From Candidatus Eiseniibacteriota bacterium (GTDB lineage Bacteria > Eisenbacteria > RBG-16-71-46 > CAIMUX01 > WJJG01), in contig JAGMBO010000044.1 of NCBI GenBank assembly GCA_023129715.1, positions 62,001 to 126,000 of the forward strand: DNA of 64,000 nt, read 5' to 3'. Positions 28,101 through 37,446 of the stretch are shown piece after piece. Each line of letters opens with the position of its first letter. Positions within the stretch are counted from its first letter, which is position 1. Under the pieces are notes generated by a model. That model saw only the letters and a list, made by a program, of their open reading frames with translations. It made no database searches and had not been told where the DNA came from. A program made the translations under genes and the position numbers.

Positions 28101-31100
28101 ACCCGACGATCCAGGCGGCGATCGATGCCGCCATCGGGGGGGACGTTGTCGAGCTGGGCGATGGAACCTACTCGGGCACGGGGAACCGCGACCTCGACTT
28201 CCTCGGCAAGGCGATCACCGTGCGCTCGGGGAGCGGAGATCCGGGGGCCTGCATCATCGACTGCGGCGGCAGCGCCGCGGAGAACCATCGCGGCGTCACG
28301 TTTCAATCGAGCGAGGGCTACAGCTCCGTGCTCGAGGGCGTGACGATCCGCTATGGCTACACCTACCAGGGTGGGGGCATCTACATCTCCGCCTCGTCGC
28401 CGTGGATCCTCAACTGCCACATTGATCTCAACACGGCGACCAACAGCGGTGGCGGCATCTACTCGACGTCGATCTATACACCGATCATTCAGGACTGCCG
28501 GATCTACGCGAATGTGGCCAATGTCGACGGCGGTGGGATCGGCTGCTACGACGGGCGGCTCTCGGTACAGTCCTGCACGCTGCAGCTCAATCACTCCAGC
28601 TTCGACGGCGGCGCGATGATGGTCTGGAACTCCGATGTCACGCTGACCGATTGTGAGTTGCTCGGCAATTCCGCCAGCGACGACGGCGGCGCGCTTTGTC
28701 TGCGCGAGGGCAGCGAGCCGAATATCAGCGGCACGATCGTCGCCGGCAATACGGCGAACGATAACGGCGGGGGGGTCTACAGCTACGGCAACGTGATCGC
28801 CAACTACTCGGACTGCACGATCTCGGGCAACAGCGCGCCGACCGGTGGGGGATTCTCGCTGCGCAGCACGAGCAGCGCCTCGCTGCGCAATTCGATCGTC
28901 GCGTTCTCGCCGACCGGCGCGAGCACCTTCTGCGATGCGACCAGCAGTGTCACGACCACCTGCACCGATGTCTACGGCAACGCGGGCGGAGACTGGGTCG
29001 GATGTGTCGCGGGGCAGTCGGGGACCAATGACAATCTCGCCGCGGATCCGCTGTTCTGTTTACCGGAGAACTATGACTTCGAACTCCACCTCGACTCCCC
29101 ATGTGCTGCGGGGAACAACCCGGATTGCGGGCAGATTGGGGCGCGCGGGATCGGCTGCGGCCCCTCGGTGCCGCTGACGGTGCTGGTCAAGCCGGACGGG
29201 ACGGGGGATTACCCGACGATCCAGGCGGCGCTCGATGACCTGCTCAATGGCAGCATTGTCGAGCTGGCCGACGGGATCTTCACCGGATCGGGCAACCGGG
29301 ACATCGACTTCGTGGCCAAGATGATCACGGTGCGCTCTCAGAGCGGCGACTCCTCGGCTTGTGTCATCGACTGCGGCGGCAGCGCGGCTGATCCTCACCG
29401 AGCCTTCTACTTTCACTATGCGGAGGGCAGCCAGACCCGCGTCGAGCGGGTGACGATCCGCAATGGCTATGCCGAGGAACTGGGAGGTGCGATCTACTGC
29501 GTCCATCTGTCCTCTCCCGCGATCATCGGCTGTGTCTTCGAGGACAATGTCAGCGACGGAATCGCCGGGGCGATCGCCTGTGACTACTCTTCCTCCCCGA
29601 CGATTCAGGGGTGCCGTTTCGAGAACAACCATGCGGTGACCTGGGGCGGCGCGATCGATCTGTGGCGCAACTCCTCACCGACGATCAGTGACTGTGCCTT
29701 CATCGGGAATACCACCGGCGCCGGCGGGGCGATCGATGCCTACTCCGATTCCTCGCCGAGTATCGTGCGCTGCACCTTCATCGGCAACGAGGCGGTCCGG
29801 GGGGGCGCGCTCTTCGCGGAGGAGACACTGCTCGATCCATGCGATTGTTCGTTCTATGCCAACTCCGCGCCGCCGCAGAGCCGGAAGGCAGCGCTGCCGG
29901 GTGAGGACTTCGAGGCGATCATCTCCGGGCGCGTCTGGTCGGGCGGGGTTCGCAGTGCCGGTGGGGCTGTGATCTATGCCTATGCCGGAGCGACGGTGAC
30001 ACTAGAGCGCTCGATCCTGGCCTTCAGCGCGCTGGGGGAAGCGGTGCTCTGCGAGGGGGACGGAAGCGCGACGCTTTCGTGTTGCGATGTCTATGGCAAT
30101 GCCGGCGGCGACTGGGTCGGCTGCCTGGCGGGTCAGGAGGGCGCCAACGACAATCTGTGGGCCGATCCGCGCTTCTGCAACCCCGAGGCGGGCGCGTTGA
30201 CCTTGCAGGAGGCCTCTCCCTGCACGCAGCAGGCCAACCCGGGCTGCGGCCGAATCGGCGCTTGTGAGATCGGTTGCGGCTATCACCTGACCATCAACGC
30301 CGAGGGCACCGGCGACTGCTCGACGATCCAGGCGGCGATCGATGCCGCCGGATCCTGGGATGTGATCGAGCTACTCGATGGGACCTACACCGGGTCGGGC
30401 AACCGGGATCTCGACTACCAGGGGAAGGTGGTCACGGTTTGCTCCGCCAGCGGGAATCCCACCGACTGCGTCATCGACTGCGAGGGGAGCGTCTCAGAGA
30501 CGCACTACGGCGTCTATTTCCACACGGGTGAGACGGCGGATTGCCGGCTGGAGAACGTTACCATCACTGGCGGCTACACCGGCGCCGGTGGGGCGGTGAA
30601 GATCAACAATGTCGCGCCGACGATTGTGGGCTGCATCTTTACGGAAAACCATGCCACCGACAGTGGGGGGGCAATCCAGAACTACCAGGGAAATCCGACG
30701 ATCGCCAACTGCCTGATCGAAGGCAACACGGCGGACAATGCCGGGGGCGGGATGAACGCCAACGGTGCCACCGGGACGTTGAGCGGCTGCACCTTCCGCG
30801 GCAACTGGGCGCTGTGGGGCGGTGGCGGGCTCTACAACTACCACTCGAGCCCGCTGATCGATGACTGCATCTTCGACGGCAACACCTGCGACCACTGGGG
30901 TGGGGGGCTGCACAACACGCAGATCGACAGTCAGCCGACGGTCGTGGGCTGCACGTTCCACGGAAATGGCGCCCCCGCCGGCAGCGGGATCTACAATCGC
31001 GTCGATGCCCAGGTTGCGATCGAGAATACGATCATCGCCTTTGGCACCGGGGGCGAGGCGGTCTACTGCGGGGGGGAGAGCACGGCGATACTGACCTGCA

Positions 31101-31618
31101 GTGACGTCTACGGCAATGCGGGCGGCGACTGGAGCGGGTATCTCGCCGGACAAGAGGCGCTCCGCGACAACTTCTCCGCCGATCCACTCTTCTGCGATGC
31201 GGCGGCAGGTAACCTTTGGCTCCATGCCGATTCTCCCTGCGCTGAAGGCAACCACCCGGCCTGCGGCCGCGTCGGGGCGCTGGGCGTCGGGTGTGGCGCA
31301 TCCGATGTTGCCGCCGATGCAATCCTGCCGGAGGTGCTCTCGCTCGGGCCGGGCACGCCCAATCCATTCCGGAGGGGAGCGGAGTTCACCCTCGCCGTGC
31401 CGGCCGACCCCGGGGGCGTGCGCGTCGCACTTTGCGTCTACGATGCGAGCGGGCGGCGCATCCGCAGCCTGCTCGATGGTGCCATGGCGCCGGGTATCCA
31501 CCGCCTGACCTGGGACGGCACCAATGATGCCGGAGAGCCCGCGCGCAGCGGGATCTACTTCGTGCGCATGGAGGGTGCGGCGGGCGGGATGACTCGGCGG
31601 GTGGTGCTGATTCAGTGA
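25199..31618 (+). CDS. Giant secreted multidomain protein: C39/papain-like peptidase domain, Ig/FnIII-like domains, three right-handed beta-helix (pectate-lyase-like) modules, FlgD-like C-terminal domain
   Basis: Signal peptide; WFGGCSPTSGSMVLNYYD, TAHSVAAVGYD, CYNTWADG (Cys/His/Asn-type arrangement); three GDYPTIQAAIDAA modules; C-term PNPFRRGAEFTLAVP...LTWDGTNDAGEPARSGIYFVRM. Confidence 0.82.
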   Translation: MWNEHRCLAPGPDDPASAPPDSPPSGFRRRHALRTRLLLPALLAVFACSGLLGGARAWEESGRKPLRPPSDHSADRLREDRAAAPVLPQLAPCPLQGIGAVDAVALGPATTRSLAVFAQQAAVGEAGTVSSTATAATEIDRDTAVRLATARAHWQWGPQVRLGSVLPLHDPAGNLYAWDVDFTLDGAPLGAYMDVAEEWQAFCRERALTIETRTRRGESALPRETGSRRYGSVTVSATLDAPPIRGARAGVSSFYATGWKAAGVAAQVLGTTERQLVRILFTGSWERLFAFTDGTQTIFVQGHEPWGWYDGEAFAQHAKEDRLARQVYTQSRLQAKGRDLAGVVAEERERNAARIDDWLAGSMGTRSPIHIVGYAAEFIPYQWFGGCSPTSGSMVLNYYDELGWYGRITYYYSRDDDPVFGTLKCHVSDASRFMRVTMNTTDDTGRTFIWDIYPGMVEYANDYCDYNFSGGVEVTGDIVDWHFEDGVDMINGNHPFIFSSNFYPGAGTAHSVAAVGYDRGPDPDEYLCYNTWADGYVVESAPSAGGPLDYTHLAAPYPGGGSQYDVKLTYPDGHPWYSSCYPFGSFESGQSMTIQWINWGEPAHHVDIDYSPSAGAGWAEVVSGTADDGSYVWDVPCEVGDALGRIRISQYSSGGTLYSSDGSYGDFEFEDYDFPPSPTNCTPPSGAVCQPTAGTLDWDDVAEAEYYVVRIIPDGEPYYEVEVVSSAYHYSGFDPGRQYAWSARCVNTCGLHGASGGLRTFTIGPASLAAPTLLSPANDATCVVTTGTLDWSDVTDAGGYRIQLGWTCGGYSPVIQLTASQLDYNDLDPGRTYYWRVATRDACGNYGSYSDCWRFTCGSGTPQSPVLLLPANGAVDQSVTGMLDWQDVEGATAYRVRIGTSCGAGSEYLISSATSEFEYYSLDPGEIYFWQVQTKDACEQWGAYSDCFQFTIRAAATILVEADGSGDYPTIQAAIDAAIGGDVVELGDGTYSGTGNRDLDFLGKAITVRSGSGDPGACIIDCGGSAAENHRGVTFQSSEGYSSVLEGVTIRYGYTYQGGGIYISASSPWILNCHIDLNTATNSGGGIYSTSIYTPIIQDCRIYANVANVDGGGIGCYDGRLSVQSCTLQLNHSSFDGGAMMVWNSDVTLTDCELLGNSASDDGGALCLREGSEPNISGTIVAGNTANDNGGGVYSYGNVIANYSDCTISGNSAPTGGGFSLRSTSSASLRNSIVAFSPTGASTFCDATSSVTTTCTDVYGNAGGDWVGCVAGQSGTNDNLAADPLFCLPENYDFELHLDSPCAAGNNPDCGQIGARGIGCGPSVPLTVLVKPDGTGDYPTIQAALDDLLNGSIVELADGIFTGSGNRDIDFVAKMITVRSQSGDSSACVIDCGGSAADPHRAFYFHYAEGSQTRVERVTIRNGYAEELGGAIYCVHLSSPAIIGCVFEDNVSDGIAGAIACDYSSSPTIQGCRFENNHAVTWGGAIDLWRNSSPTISDCAFIGNTTGAGGAIDAYSDSSPSIVRCTFIGNEAVRGGALFAEETLLDPCDCSFYANSAPPQSRKAALPGEDFEAIISGRVWSGGVRSAGGAVIYAYAGATVTLERSILAFSALGEAVLCEGDGSATLSCCDVYGNAGGDWVGCLAGQEGANDNLWADPRFCNPEAGALTLQEASPCTQQANPGCGRIGACEIGCGYHLTINAEGTGDCSTIQAAIDAAGSWDVIELLDGTYTGSGNRDLDYQGKVVTVCSASGNPTDCVIDCEGSVSETHYGVYFHTGETADCRLENVTITGGYTGAGGAVKINNVAPTIVGCIFTENHATDSGGAIQNYQGNPTIANCLIEGNTADNAGGGMNANGATGTLSGCTFRGNWALWGGGGLYNYHSSPLIDDCIFDGNTCDHWGGGLHNTQIDSQPTVVGCTFHGNGAPAGSGIYNRVDAQVAIENTIIAFGTGGEAVYCGGESTAILTCSDVYGNAGGDWSGYLAGQEALRDNFSADPLFCDAAAGNLWLHADSPCAEGNHPACGRVGALGVGCGASDVAADAILPEVLSLGPGTPNPFRRGAEFTLAVPADPGGVRVALCVYDASGRRIRSLLDGAMAPGIHRLTWDGTNDAGEPARSGIYFVRMEGAAGGMTRRVVLIQ
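28070..31310 (+). repeat. Three tandem beta-helix coding modules of about 1.1 kb
   Basis: Module starts near 28070, 29180 and 30287 (VxxDGxGDYPTIQAA...GNRDLDxxGKxxTVRSxSGxPxxCxIDCxGS); each ends with DVYGNAGGDWxG...AGQ...DN..ADPxFC. Confidence 0.8.
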
Positions 31619-31741
31619 TGCTCGATCGCGGAACGAGGAAGGCACTGCTTCTCCGGCGGTGGGCGTCGAGGAGCCCGAGGGGAAGAGCGTGGGGCCAGGG
31701 TTCGCGAGGCCCGATCGTAAGAGCGTAGAGCCCGCTCTCAT

Positions 31742-31758
31742 TTGGCACACCTGAGGCT
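31742..31758 (+). promoter_or_regulatory. Candidate sigma54 promoter (overlaps a possible sigma70 TTGGCA-17-TAGGGT)
   Basis: TTGGCACACCTGAGGCT: TTGGCAC and GG-N10-GC spacing. Confidence 0.3.
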
Positions 31759-31771
31759 ACTGCTTAGGGTG

Positions 31772-34129
31772 ATGCCCGCCTACGACGACCCATCCACGCG
31801 CGGCGGCGCCCCGCTTTGGGGGCGGTGTCCAAGTGGTCTGCGCCGCCGAAGCCTCCGGTCGGAGCGGTTTCAGCTGAGCGTTGCGTTCAACCGGCAGCGG
31901 ATTGCCGCGGCGGCAGTCGGTCTGCTGGTTTTCTTGGGTCTGGGTGGTCCCCCTGGCGCTGCCACGGCGGCAGGCATGGCGATCGAGTCGGTGCGCACCA
32001 TTCATCCCCCGCGCATCGATGGCCGCCTCGACGATCCCGTCTGGCAAACGGCACCGGTCTGGCGCGAGTTCGTTGCCTTCCATCCCGAACCCGGTGCGTC
32101 TCCCTCGCAACCGACCGCGGTTCGCATCGTCCATGACAGCGAGGCGATCTATCTCGCTTACCGCTGCTTCGACGATCAGCCCGGGAGCATTCGGGCGGCT
32201 CTCGCCCCGCGTGATCAGGCCTTCGCGGATGACTGGGTCGGGCTGATCCTCGATCCCTTTGGTGATGGGCGCAGTGCAGTCCAACTGTTGGTCAATCCAT
32301 CGGGCTGTCAACTCGACGCCCGCATCCCGGGGGACGGCAGCGGAGACGACTTCTCCGTTGACTACTGTTTCGCGTCCGCCACCGCGCGCGACAGCAGCGG
32401 CTGGAGCGCCGAGTTGGCGATTCCGTTCGCCAGTCTGCGCTACCAGGCAGGAGACCCGATTGAGATGGGTCTCTTCGCCCTGCGTCATGTCAGTCGCACG
32501 GGAGAGCGGCTGGCAATGCCACCGATCCAACTTGGCGATTCCCATTGGCTCGCGCGGGGGCTGCGGGTGCGCTTCGCGGGGGTCGCCGAAGGTCCTCCAG
32601 TCGATCTCTTGCCCGCCCTCACCTGGCGCGCGCATGCCGGGCGGGGGCTGGATGGCGTTTGGTCGGAGCGCGATGACCAGGCCCAACTCGGCGGCAGTCT
32701 GCACTGGGCGCTGACCCATCACCTCGTGTTGAGCGCCGCCTACGAGCCCGACTTCAGTCAGGTCGAAGCCGACGCGCCCCAGGTCGAGGTCAATCAGCGC
32801 TTCCCCATCTACTATCCCGAGAAGCGTCCGTTCTTCCTGGAAGGTCGCGAGTTCTTCTGCATGTCCGCGGAGGGCGGTGCGCTGGGAGCGATCTTCCATA
32901 GCCGCACGATCGAGCAGCCGCGGTGGGGCGCAAAGTTGAGTGGGCGCATCGGACGGCGGCATGCACTGGGGCTACTCGTGGCCCGCGACGCGCCGGGTGA
33001 TCTCAGCGGGGCAGCCGGCGGCGCTGAGGGAAACGGCAGCCCCGGCACGGGGGCGAGTGCTGAGCTCCCGGAGGCGAGGATCCTCGTCGCCCGCTACGCC
33101 CATGTCCTCAGTCCGACCGCCACGGTGGGCGGCTATGCCGATCTCCGCGAGACCGCAGCGGGAACGGGCTCTGGGGATAAGCGCACGGCGACGATGGGCC
33201 TGGATGCCGATCTGCTCCTAGGCGCCAGTGTGCGGCTCGCCGGGCATTGGCTCCACAGCCGGGAGCAGGCAGAAGAGGAGGGCCCAGACGGCCATGCCTG
33301 GACGCTGCGGCTCCAGCGTCCGCGCGAGCGTTCCTTCCTGCAGCTACGCTGGCAGGCGGTCAGCCCGAGCTTCGTCTTGGGCAACGGCTATCTGCAGCGC
33401 CGGGGAATCCGCGAGGCGCGCCTCGATCTCGAAACACGTCTCTTTCCCGACGTCCGCGGCATCGAGCGGTTGATTCCCTGGCTGAGTGCCAACGGCGCCT
33501 GGGCCTGGGGTGGCCGGCGGACCGATCGCGGCGTGACTCTCGCACTGCGGGCTGAAGGTCAGCGGCAATCTGCGCTCGAGGTTGCCCGCCGCTGGTCCGA
33601 GGAGTTCTTCGCTGGGCTGACGATGGCAACCCACGCCTGGACGATCCAGGCCAGCACCCAGTGGATCGCGGGCGTGCAACTGCAGGCTATCACGCGGTGG
33701 GAGCGCGTGCCGTTCTATGATCCGTACGCCCCGGCGCCGGGGTGCGCGCGCACGATCGCGGCGGCCGTCACCCTGCAGCCGACCGAACACTGGGAAACCG
33801 CGCTGGAGACGACGATCCTGCGCTTCCGTCTCGAGGAAGCGAAAGCATCGCTCTACGACGATGCGATCCTCTCGGCGCGCATCCGCTGGCAGCCGAGTCG
33901 CTACCTCTTCTTCCGTGCAATCGGCGAGTGGAACGGCTTCGCCGGAGAACTACTCACCGACTGGTTGGCCTCATTCCGCTACGTGCCCGGAACGGTCGTG
34001 CACGTGGGCCTCGGCAACCTCTACCGCTACGAGGAGGAGGGCAGAGCCCTCTCCAGCAACCTGATCAGACGCAAGTACGAGCGGCAGCGAGAGCTCTTCC
34101 TGAAGATCGCCTATGGATTCCATTTCTGA
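31772..34129 (+). CDS. CBM9-like/DUF5916 family outer membrane protein
   Basis: IHPPRIDGRLDDPVWQTAPVWREF; DDWVGLILDPFGDGRSAVQLLVNPSG; NQRFPIYYPEKRPFFLEGREFF; beta-barrel-like C-terminus ending KIAYGFHF; start uncertain. Confidence 0.82.
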   Translation: MPAYDDPSTRGGAPLWGRCPSGLRRRSLRSERFQLSVAFNRQRIAAAAVGLLVFLGLGGPPGAATAAGMAIESVRTIHPPRIDGRLDDPVWQTAPVWREFVAFHPEPGASPSQPTAVRIVHDSEAIYLAYRCFDDQPGSIRAALAPRDQAFADDWVGLILDPFGDGRSAVQLLVNPSGCQLDARIPGDGSGDDFSVDYCFASATARDSSGWSAELAIPFASLRYQAGDPIEMGLFALRHVSRTGERLAMPPIQLGDSHWLARGLRVRFAGVAEGPPVDLLPALTWRAHAGRGLDGVWSERDDQAQLGGSLHWALTHHLVLSAAYEPDFSQVEADAPQVEVNQRFPIYYPEKRPFFLEGREFFCMSAEGGALGAIFHSRTIEQPRWGAKLSGRIGRRHALGLLVARDAPGDLSGAAGGAEGNGSPGTGASAELPEARILVARYAHVLSPTATVGGYADLRETAAGTGSGDKRTATMGLDADLLLGASVRLAGHWLHSREQAEEEGPDGHAWTLRLQRPRERSFLQLRWQAVSPSFVLGNGYLQRRGIREARLDLETRLFPDVRGIERLIPWLSANGAWAWGGRRTDRGVTLALRAEGQRQSALEVARRWSEEFFAGLTMATHAWTIQASTQWIAGVQLQAITRWERVPFYDPYAPAPGCARTIAAAVTLQPTEHWETALETTILRFRLEEAKASLYDDAILSARIRWQPSRYLFFRAIGEWNGFAGELLTDWLASFRYVPGTVVHVGLGNLYRYEEEGRALSSNLIRRKYERQRELFLKIAYGFHF

Positions 34130-34350
34130 CGTCGACTGCTCGCCCCTGGCACCCCGGTTCGGGGGAGGTTGCGGAGAGGGCGCTCCGCGAGTTCCGCAGC
34201 GAGCGCGCAAGCGTGAGCGAGGACGCCACACCCCCATAATGCCTGTCTGAGCGGGAGCCCTCTCTGGACCTCACCCCGGGAGACCTGGTGCGAAACGCGG
34301 GCGGGCCGGGCAACCGCGAGTCTGCGGGGCATGCAGCGGGCCCGAGCCGA

Positions 34351-36354
34351 TCACTCGATCGTCCGATAGTCCTCGTCGGCGTCTTCGAGGTAGGGCGAGC
34401 GCTGCCGGAAGCCTTCGAGGGCGCGGTCGAGCGGGGTCGGGCCGGCCGCAGGGTCCGGCGCGGTCGTGCGACCCGCTCCTCGCGACCTTGTTCGTCCCGG
34501 TGACTTGCCGCCCGCGCGGCTGCGCGTGCTCGCCCTGGCGGCGGAGGCCGCCCGCGCCTCTTCCGCCGCGTAGCCGGCCAGGCGGGCCAGTTCGCCGATC
34601 GTCTCACCGCGCGAGACCACCTCGAGCTCGGGGTCCTTCTTGTGATAGGTGACGAGCACCTCGGCCGGCTTGCCGAAGAGGTTGTGGTGATCGCCCATCA
34701 CATCCTGGTAGGCCCCCAGCAGAGCGATCGCCAGCAGATAGGGCCGGCCGGGTTGGCTGGCGTGCAGCTCGAGGACTTCTTTGACGTCGCGCACATCGGT
34801 GAAGCTGTCGATCACGCCGTCGGAGTCGCAGGTCAGGTCGACGAGGATGCCCTGCACAGTCGCCGGCTCCCCGAGGCGATGGATCGGCACGACGGGGAAG
34901 AGCTGCTCGATCGCCCAGGCATCGGGGACCGAGTGGAAGACGCTGAAGTTGGTCACGTATTTCGCCCGAAAGGTTTTCTCCAGGACGCGGAACTCATCGG
35001 AGATGTGATCCGTCTGGCGGGCAAAGGCGAGTGCGCGACGACAGATGCGGTAGAAATCCTGTTCGGCGCGCGCCTTGCGTTCCAACGAGAGATAGCCGAG
35101 GTCGAAGAGGTTGATGATCTCCCCGCGCGTCACTACCGCGTCGTGATAGTACTCGCGGAAGTTCTTCACCGAGATCTCCCGGGCGATCTCCTCCATTTCG
35201 AGCAGCTGCGGCGGCAGGTCGTCTTGATCCTTCTCGACCGCACCGGGAACCTCGTCGGGGGCGTAGTCGAGGGGCGCATCGCTCTCACGGCTCTCGCAAT
35301 TGGTGATCAGCAGCGAGTGGTGTGCCGTCAGCGCGCGGCCGCTCTCGGAGACCAGATCGGGAGTCGGGACCTCCTCTTCTTCGCAGACTTCCTGCACGGT
35401 GTAGACGACATTGTTGGCGAATTCCTGCATGGTGTAGTTGACACTGCTGTCCGAGGGCGTTCCGCTGCCGTCGTAGTCGATCCCTAAGCCGCCGCCGACG
35501 TTCAGCGTCGTCAGGGGCGCGCCGTGCTGGCGCAACTTCGCGTAGATGCGCGCGGCCTCCTTGACCGCATCCTTGATTCGCCGCACGCTGGTGATCTGGG
35601 ATCCGATGTGATAGTGGAGCACGCGCAACCGGTCGAGCAGCTCCTCGCGACGCAGGGCATCGACGGCGTAGAGCAGCTCCGAGGAGCCGAGGCCGAACTT
35701 GGCCGTCTCGCCTCCCGACGCTTCCCAGCGCCCGCTGCCGCGCTGATAGAGCCGGCAGCGCAGGCCGATCAAGGGCGCGCTACTCAAGGGCGCGCTACGC
35801 TCTCGCCGCACGGCGTCGATGACCATCGAGATCTCGCGCAGGCGCTCGATCACCAGCACGATCGGCACGCCGGCCGCGGCGGCCCGCGCCGCCATGGTGA
35901 CGAGCGTGGGGTCCTTGAATCCATTGATGCAGATCCAGGATCCGGGGGGCAGTGCGCGCGAGAGGGCGATCGCCAGCTCGGGCTTGCTACCGACCTCGAG
36001 CCCGAAGGCATCCGGGCGGCCGGCGGCGATCAGGCTCTCGACGACCGGCTTCATCGGGTTGACCTTCAGGGGATAGACGCTGCGATAAGAAGGCCGATAG
36101 CCGAACTCCTCGCGCGCCCGGTCGAAGCAGCGGTAGAGCTCCTTCAGTTGTGTTTGGAGCACTTGCGGGAAGCGCACCAGCAGGGGGGGCGCGAGGCCCT
36201 CTCCGGCCGCCAGACGCACGACGCTCGTCAGATCGACAGTACGCGCATCGCGGAAGGGCCGGACGAGCAAGTGTCCCGCGGGTCCGATCGCGAAGTAGCC
36301 TGCCCCCCACTCATCGATTCCGTAGGGGCTCTGGATCTTTCCATTGCGCGCCAT
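34351..36354 (-). CDS. speA: Biosynthetic arginine decarboxylase
   Basis: YGIDEWGAGYFAIGPAGHLLVRP, YPLKVNPMKPVVESLI, GLEVGSKPELAIAL, VGGGLGIDYDGSGTPSDSSVNYTMQEFANNVVY, LFGKPAEVLV. Confidence 0.93.
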   Translation of the reverse strand: MARNGKIQSPYGIDEWGAGYFAIGPAGHLLVRPFRDARTVDLTSVVRLAAGEGLAPPLLVRFPQVLQTQLKELYRCFDRAREEFGYRPSYRSVYPLKVNPMKPVVESLIAAGRPDAFGLEVGSKPELAIALSRALPPGSWICINGFKDPTLVTMAARAAAAGVPIVLVIERLREISMVIDAVRRERSAPLSSAPLIGLRCRLYQRGSGRWEASGGETAKFGLGSSELLYAVDALRREELLDRLRVLHYHIGSQITSVRRIKDAVKEAARIYAKLRQHGAPLTTLNVGGGLGIDYDGSGTPSDSSVNYTMQEFANNVVYTVQEVCEEEEVPTPDLVSESGRALTAHHSLLITNCESRESDAPLDYAPDEVPGAVEKDQDDLPPQLLEMEEIAREISVKNFREYYHDAVVTRGEIINLFDLGYLSLERKARAEQDFYRICRRALAFARQTDHISDEFRVLEKTFRAKYVTNFSVFHSVPDAWAIEQLFPVVPIHRLGEPATVQGILVDLTCDSDGVIDSFTDVRDVKEVLELHASQPGRPYLLAIALLGAYQDVMGDHHNLFGKPAEVLVTYHKKDPELEVVSRGETIGELARLAGYAAEEARAASAARASTRSRAGGKSPGRTRSRGAGRTTAPDPAAGPTPLDRALEGFRQRSPYLEDADEDYRTIE

Positions 36355-36455
36355 GGCCCGTTCTCCACCAGCTCGAAGGATGCCGAAAGCCGGCGTGGCG
36401 GCCATGGGGGACCGCCCTCGTTGCCCTCATCGTGACAGCGCCGGTCGTGTTGCGC

Positions 36456-37412
36456 TCAGAAGGTGACATGTAGGCTGAGGCGGTGGGTCTCACCGAGCTC
36501 CTCGCGCCCCATGGCCAGCCCGTAGTCGAAGCCGATCTCGTTCCAGTGCAGGCCTGCACCGGCGGAACTCTGAAGGGTTGCCTCGTCTCCGTCGTCGCGC
36601 CAGCGCAGGCCGCCACGCAGGACGAGGGTGCGCCCGATCGCCCGCCACTCCGCTCCGCAGGCCGCCTCATAGAGTGCAGCGGCCTCGAGGTCGTAGCTCA
36701 CCGTCAGGGGCACTGCCAGGGTCCGGTGGGGCCGGAGCGCGAGGCCCGCCTCGGCGGCGGGGCGCAGCTGATCCTGGGAGCTCTGATCCCAGGAGAGGCT
36801 CGAGAAGAGCGAACGCAGCACGAGACTCGCCTCGAGACAGGGGCGCAGCGAGCGGCTGAGAGCGAAGTCGAAGGAGAAGCCGCGCGCGCCGACGCCATCT
36901 AGGTCGCTGCGCACCAGCAGGCCGTGGGCCGCGAACCCGTAGGCGAGGCCCCCCCAGCCCCGCGCGGCGTAGGCGAGCGACAGATCATACTCGGCATACG
37001 CCTCCGGCTCGGGGTCGAGATCGACCCAGGTCGCCTGGAGTCCGAAACCGAAGCAACTGCCCACGTCGCCTTTCCGGCGCTGAATGCGCCCTTCCTGCCA
37101 GCCGACTTCGTGGCGTCCACGGGGAAAGGCGCAGAAGAGCGCCGCGTGGTGCACGAGATCGAGACTGAAGAGGTCGGCATGGGTGGCCGTCAGCCCGCGG
37201 TTGCGCACGGCGATCAAGCGCGCGGGATTCCAGTGCACCGCCGTGGGATCATCGACCAGCGGCGCCAAGGCGCCAGCGAGGGCGGTTCCGCGGCCACCGG
37301 GTTCGAGATCGGCGAACGCGCCGGTCACCGCCCAATTCCCGTCACCGGCGCGCGCCGTTGCGGCCGCGCCGAGCAGGAGCAACAGGACGAGCAGGATCGA
37401 CCCGGCCGCCAA
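36456..37412 (-). CDS. PorV/UPF0164-like outer membrane protein
   Basis: Signal-like hydrophobic N-terminus, then LEPGGRGTALAGALAPLVDDPTAVHWNPARLIAV, beta-barrel pattern ending LSLHVTF; non-ATG (TTG?) start assumed. Confidence 0.6.
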   Translation of the reverse strand: MAAGSILLVLLLLLGAAATARAGDGNWAVTGAFADLEPGGRGTALAGALAPLVDDPTAVHWNPARLIAVRNRGLTATHADLFSLDLVHHAALFCAFPRGRHEVGWQEGRIQRRKGDVGSCFGFGLQATWVDLDPEPEAYAEYDLSLAYAARGWGGLAYGFAAHGLLVRSDLDGVGARGFSFDFALSRSLRPCLEASLVLRSLFSSLSWDQSSQDQLRPAAEAGLALRPHRTLAVPLTVSYDLEAAALYEAACGAEWRAIGRTLVLRGGLRWRDDGDEATLQSSAGAGLHWNEIGFDYGLAMGREELGETHRLSLHVTF

Positions 37413-37446
37413 ACCGGTGTAATCCCGCCGCGTAGGCCTGTGCTGG

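Noticed and set aside
30494-31750. 418-aa minus-strand ORF
   Set aside because: Antisense to beta-helix/FlgD-like region; no domain signal
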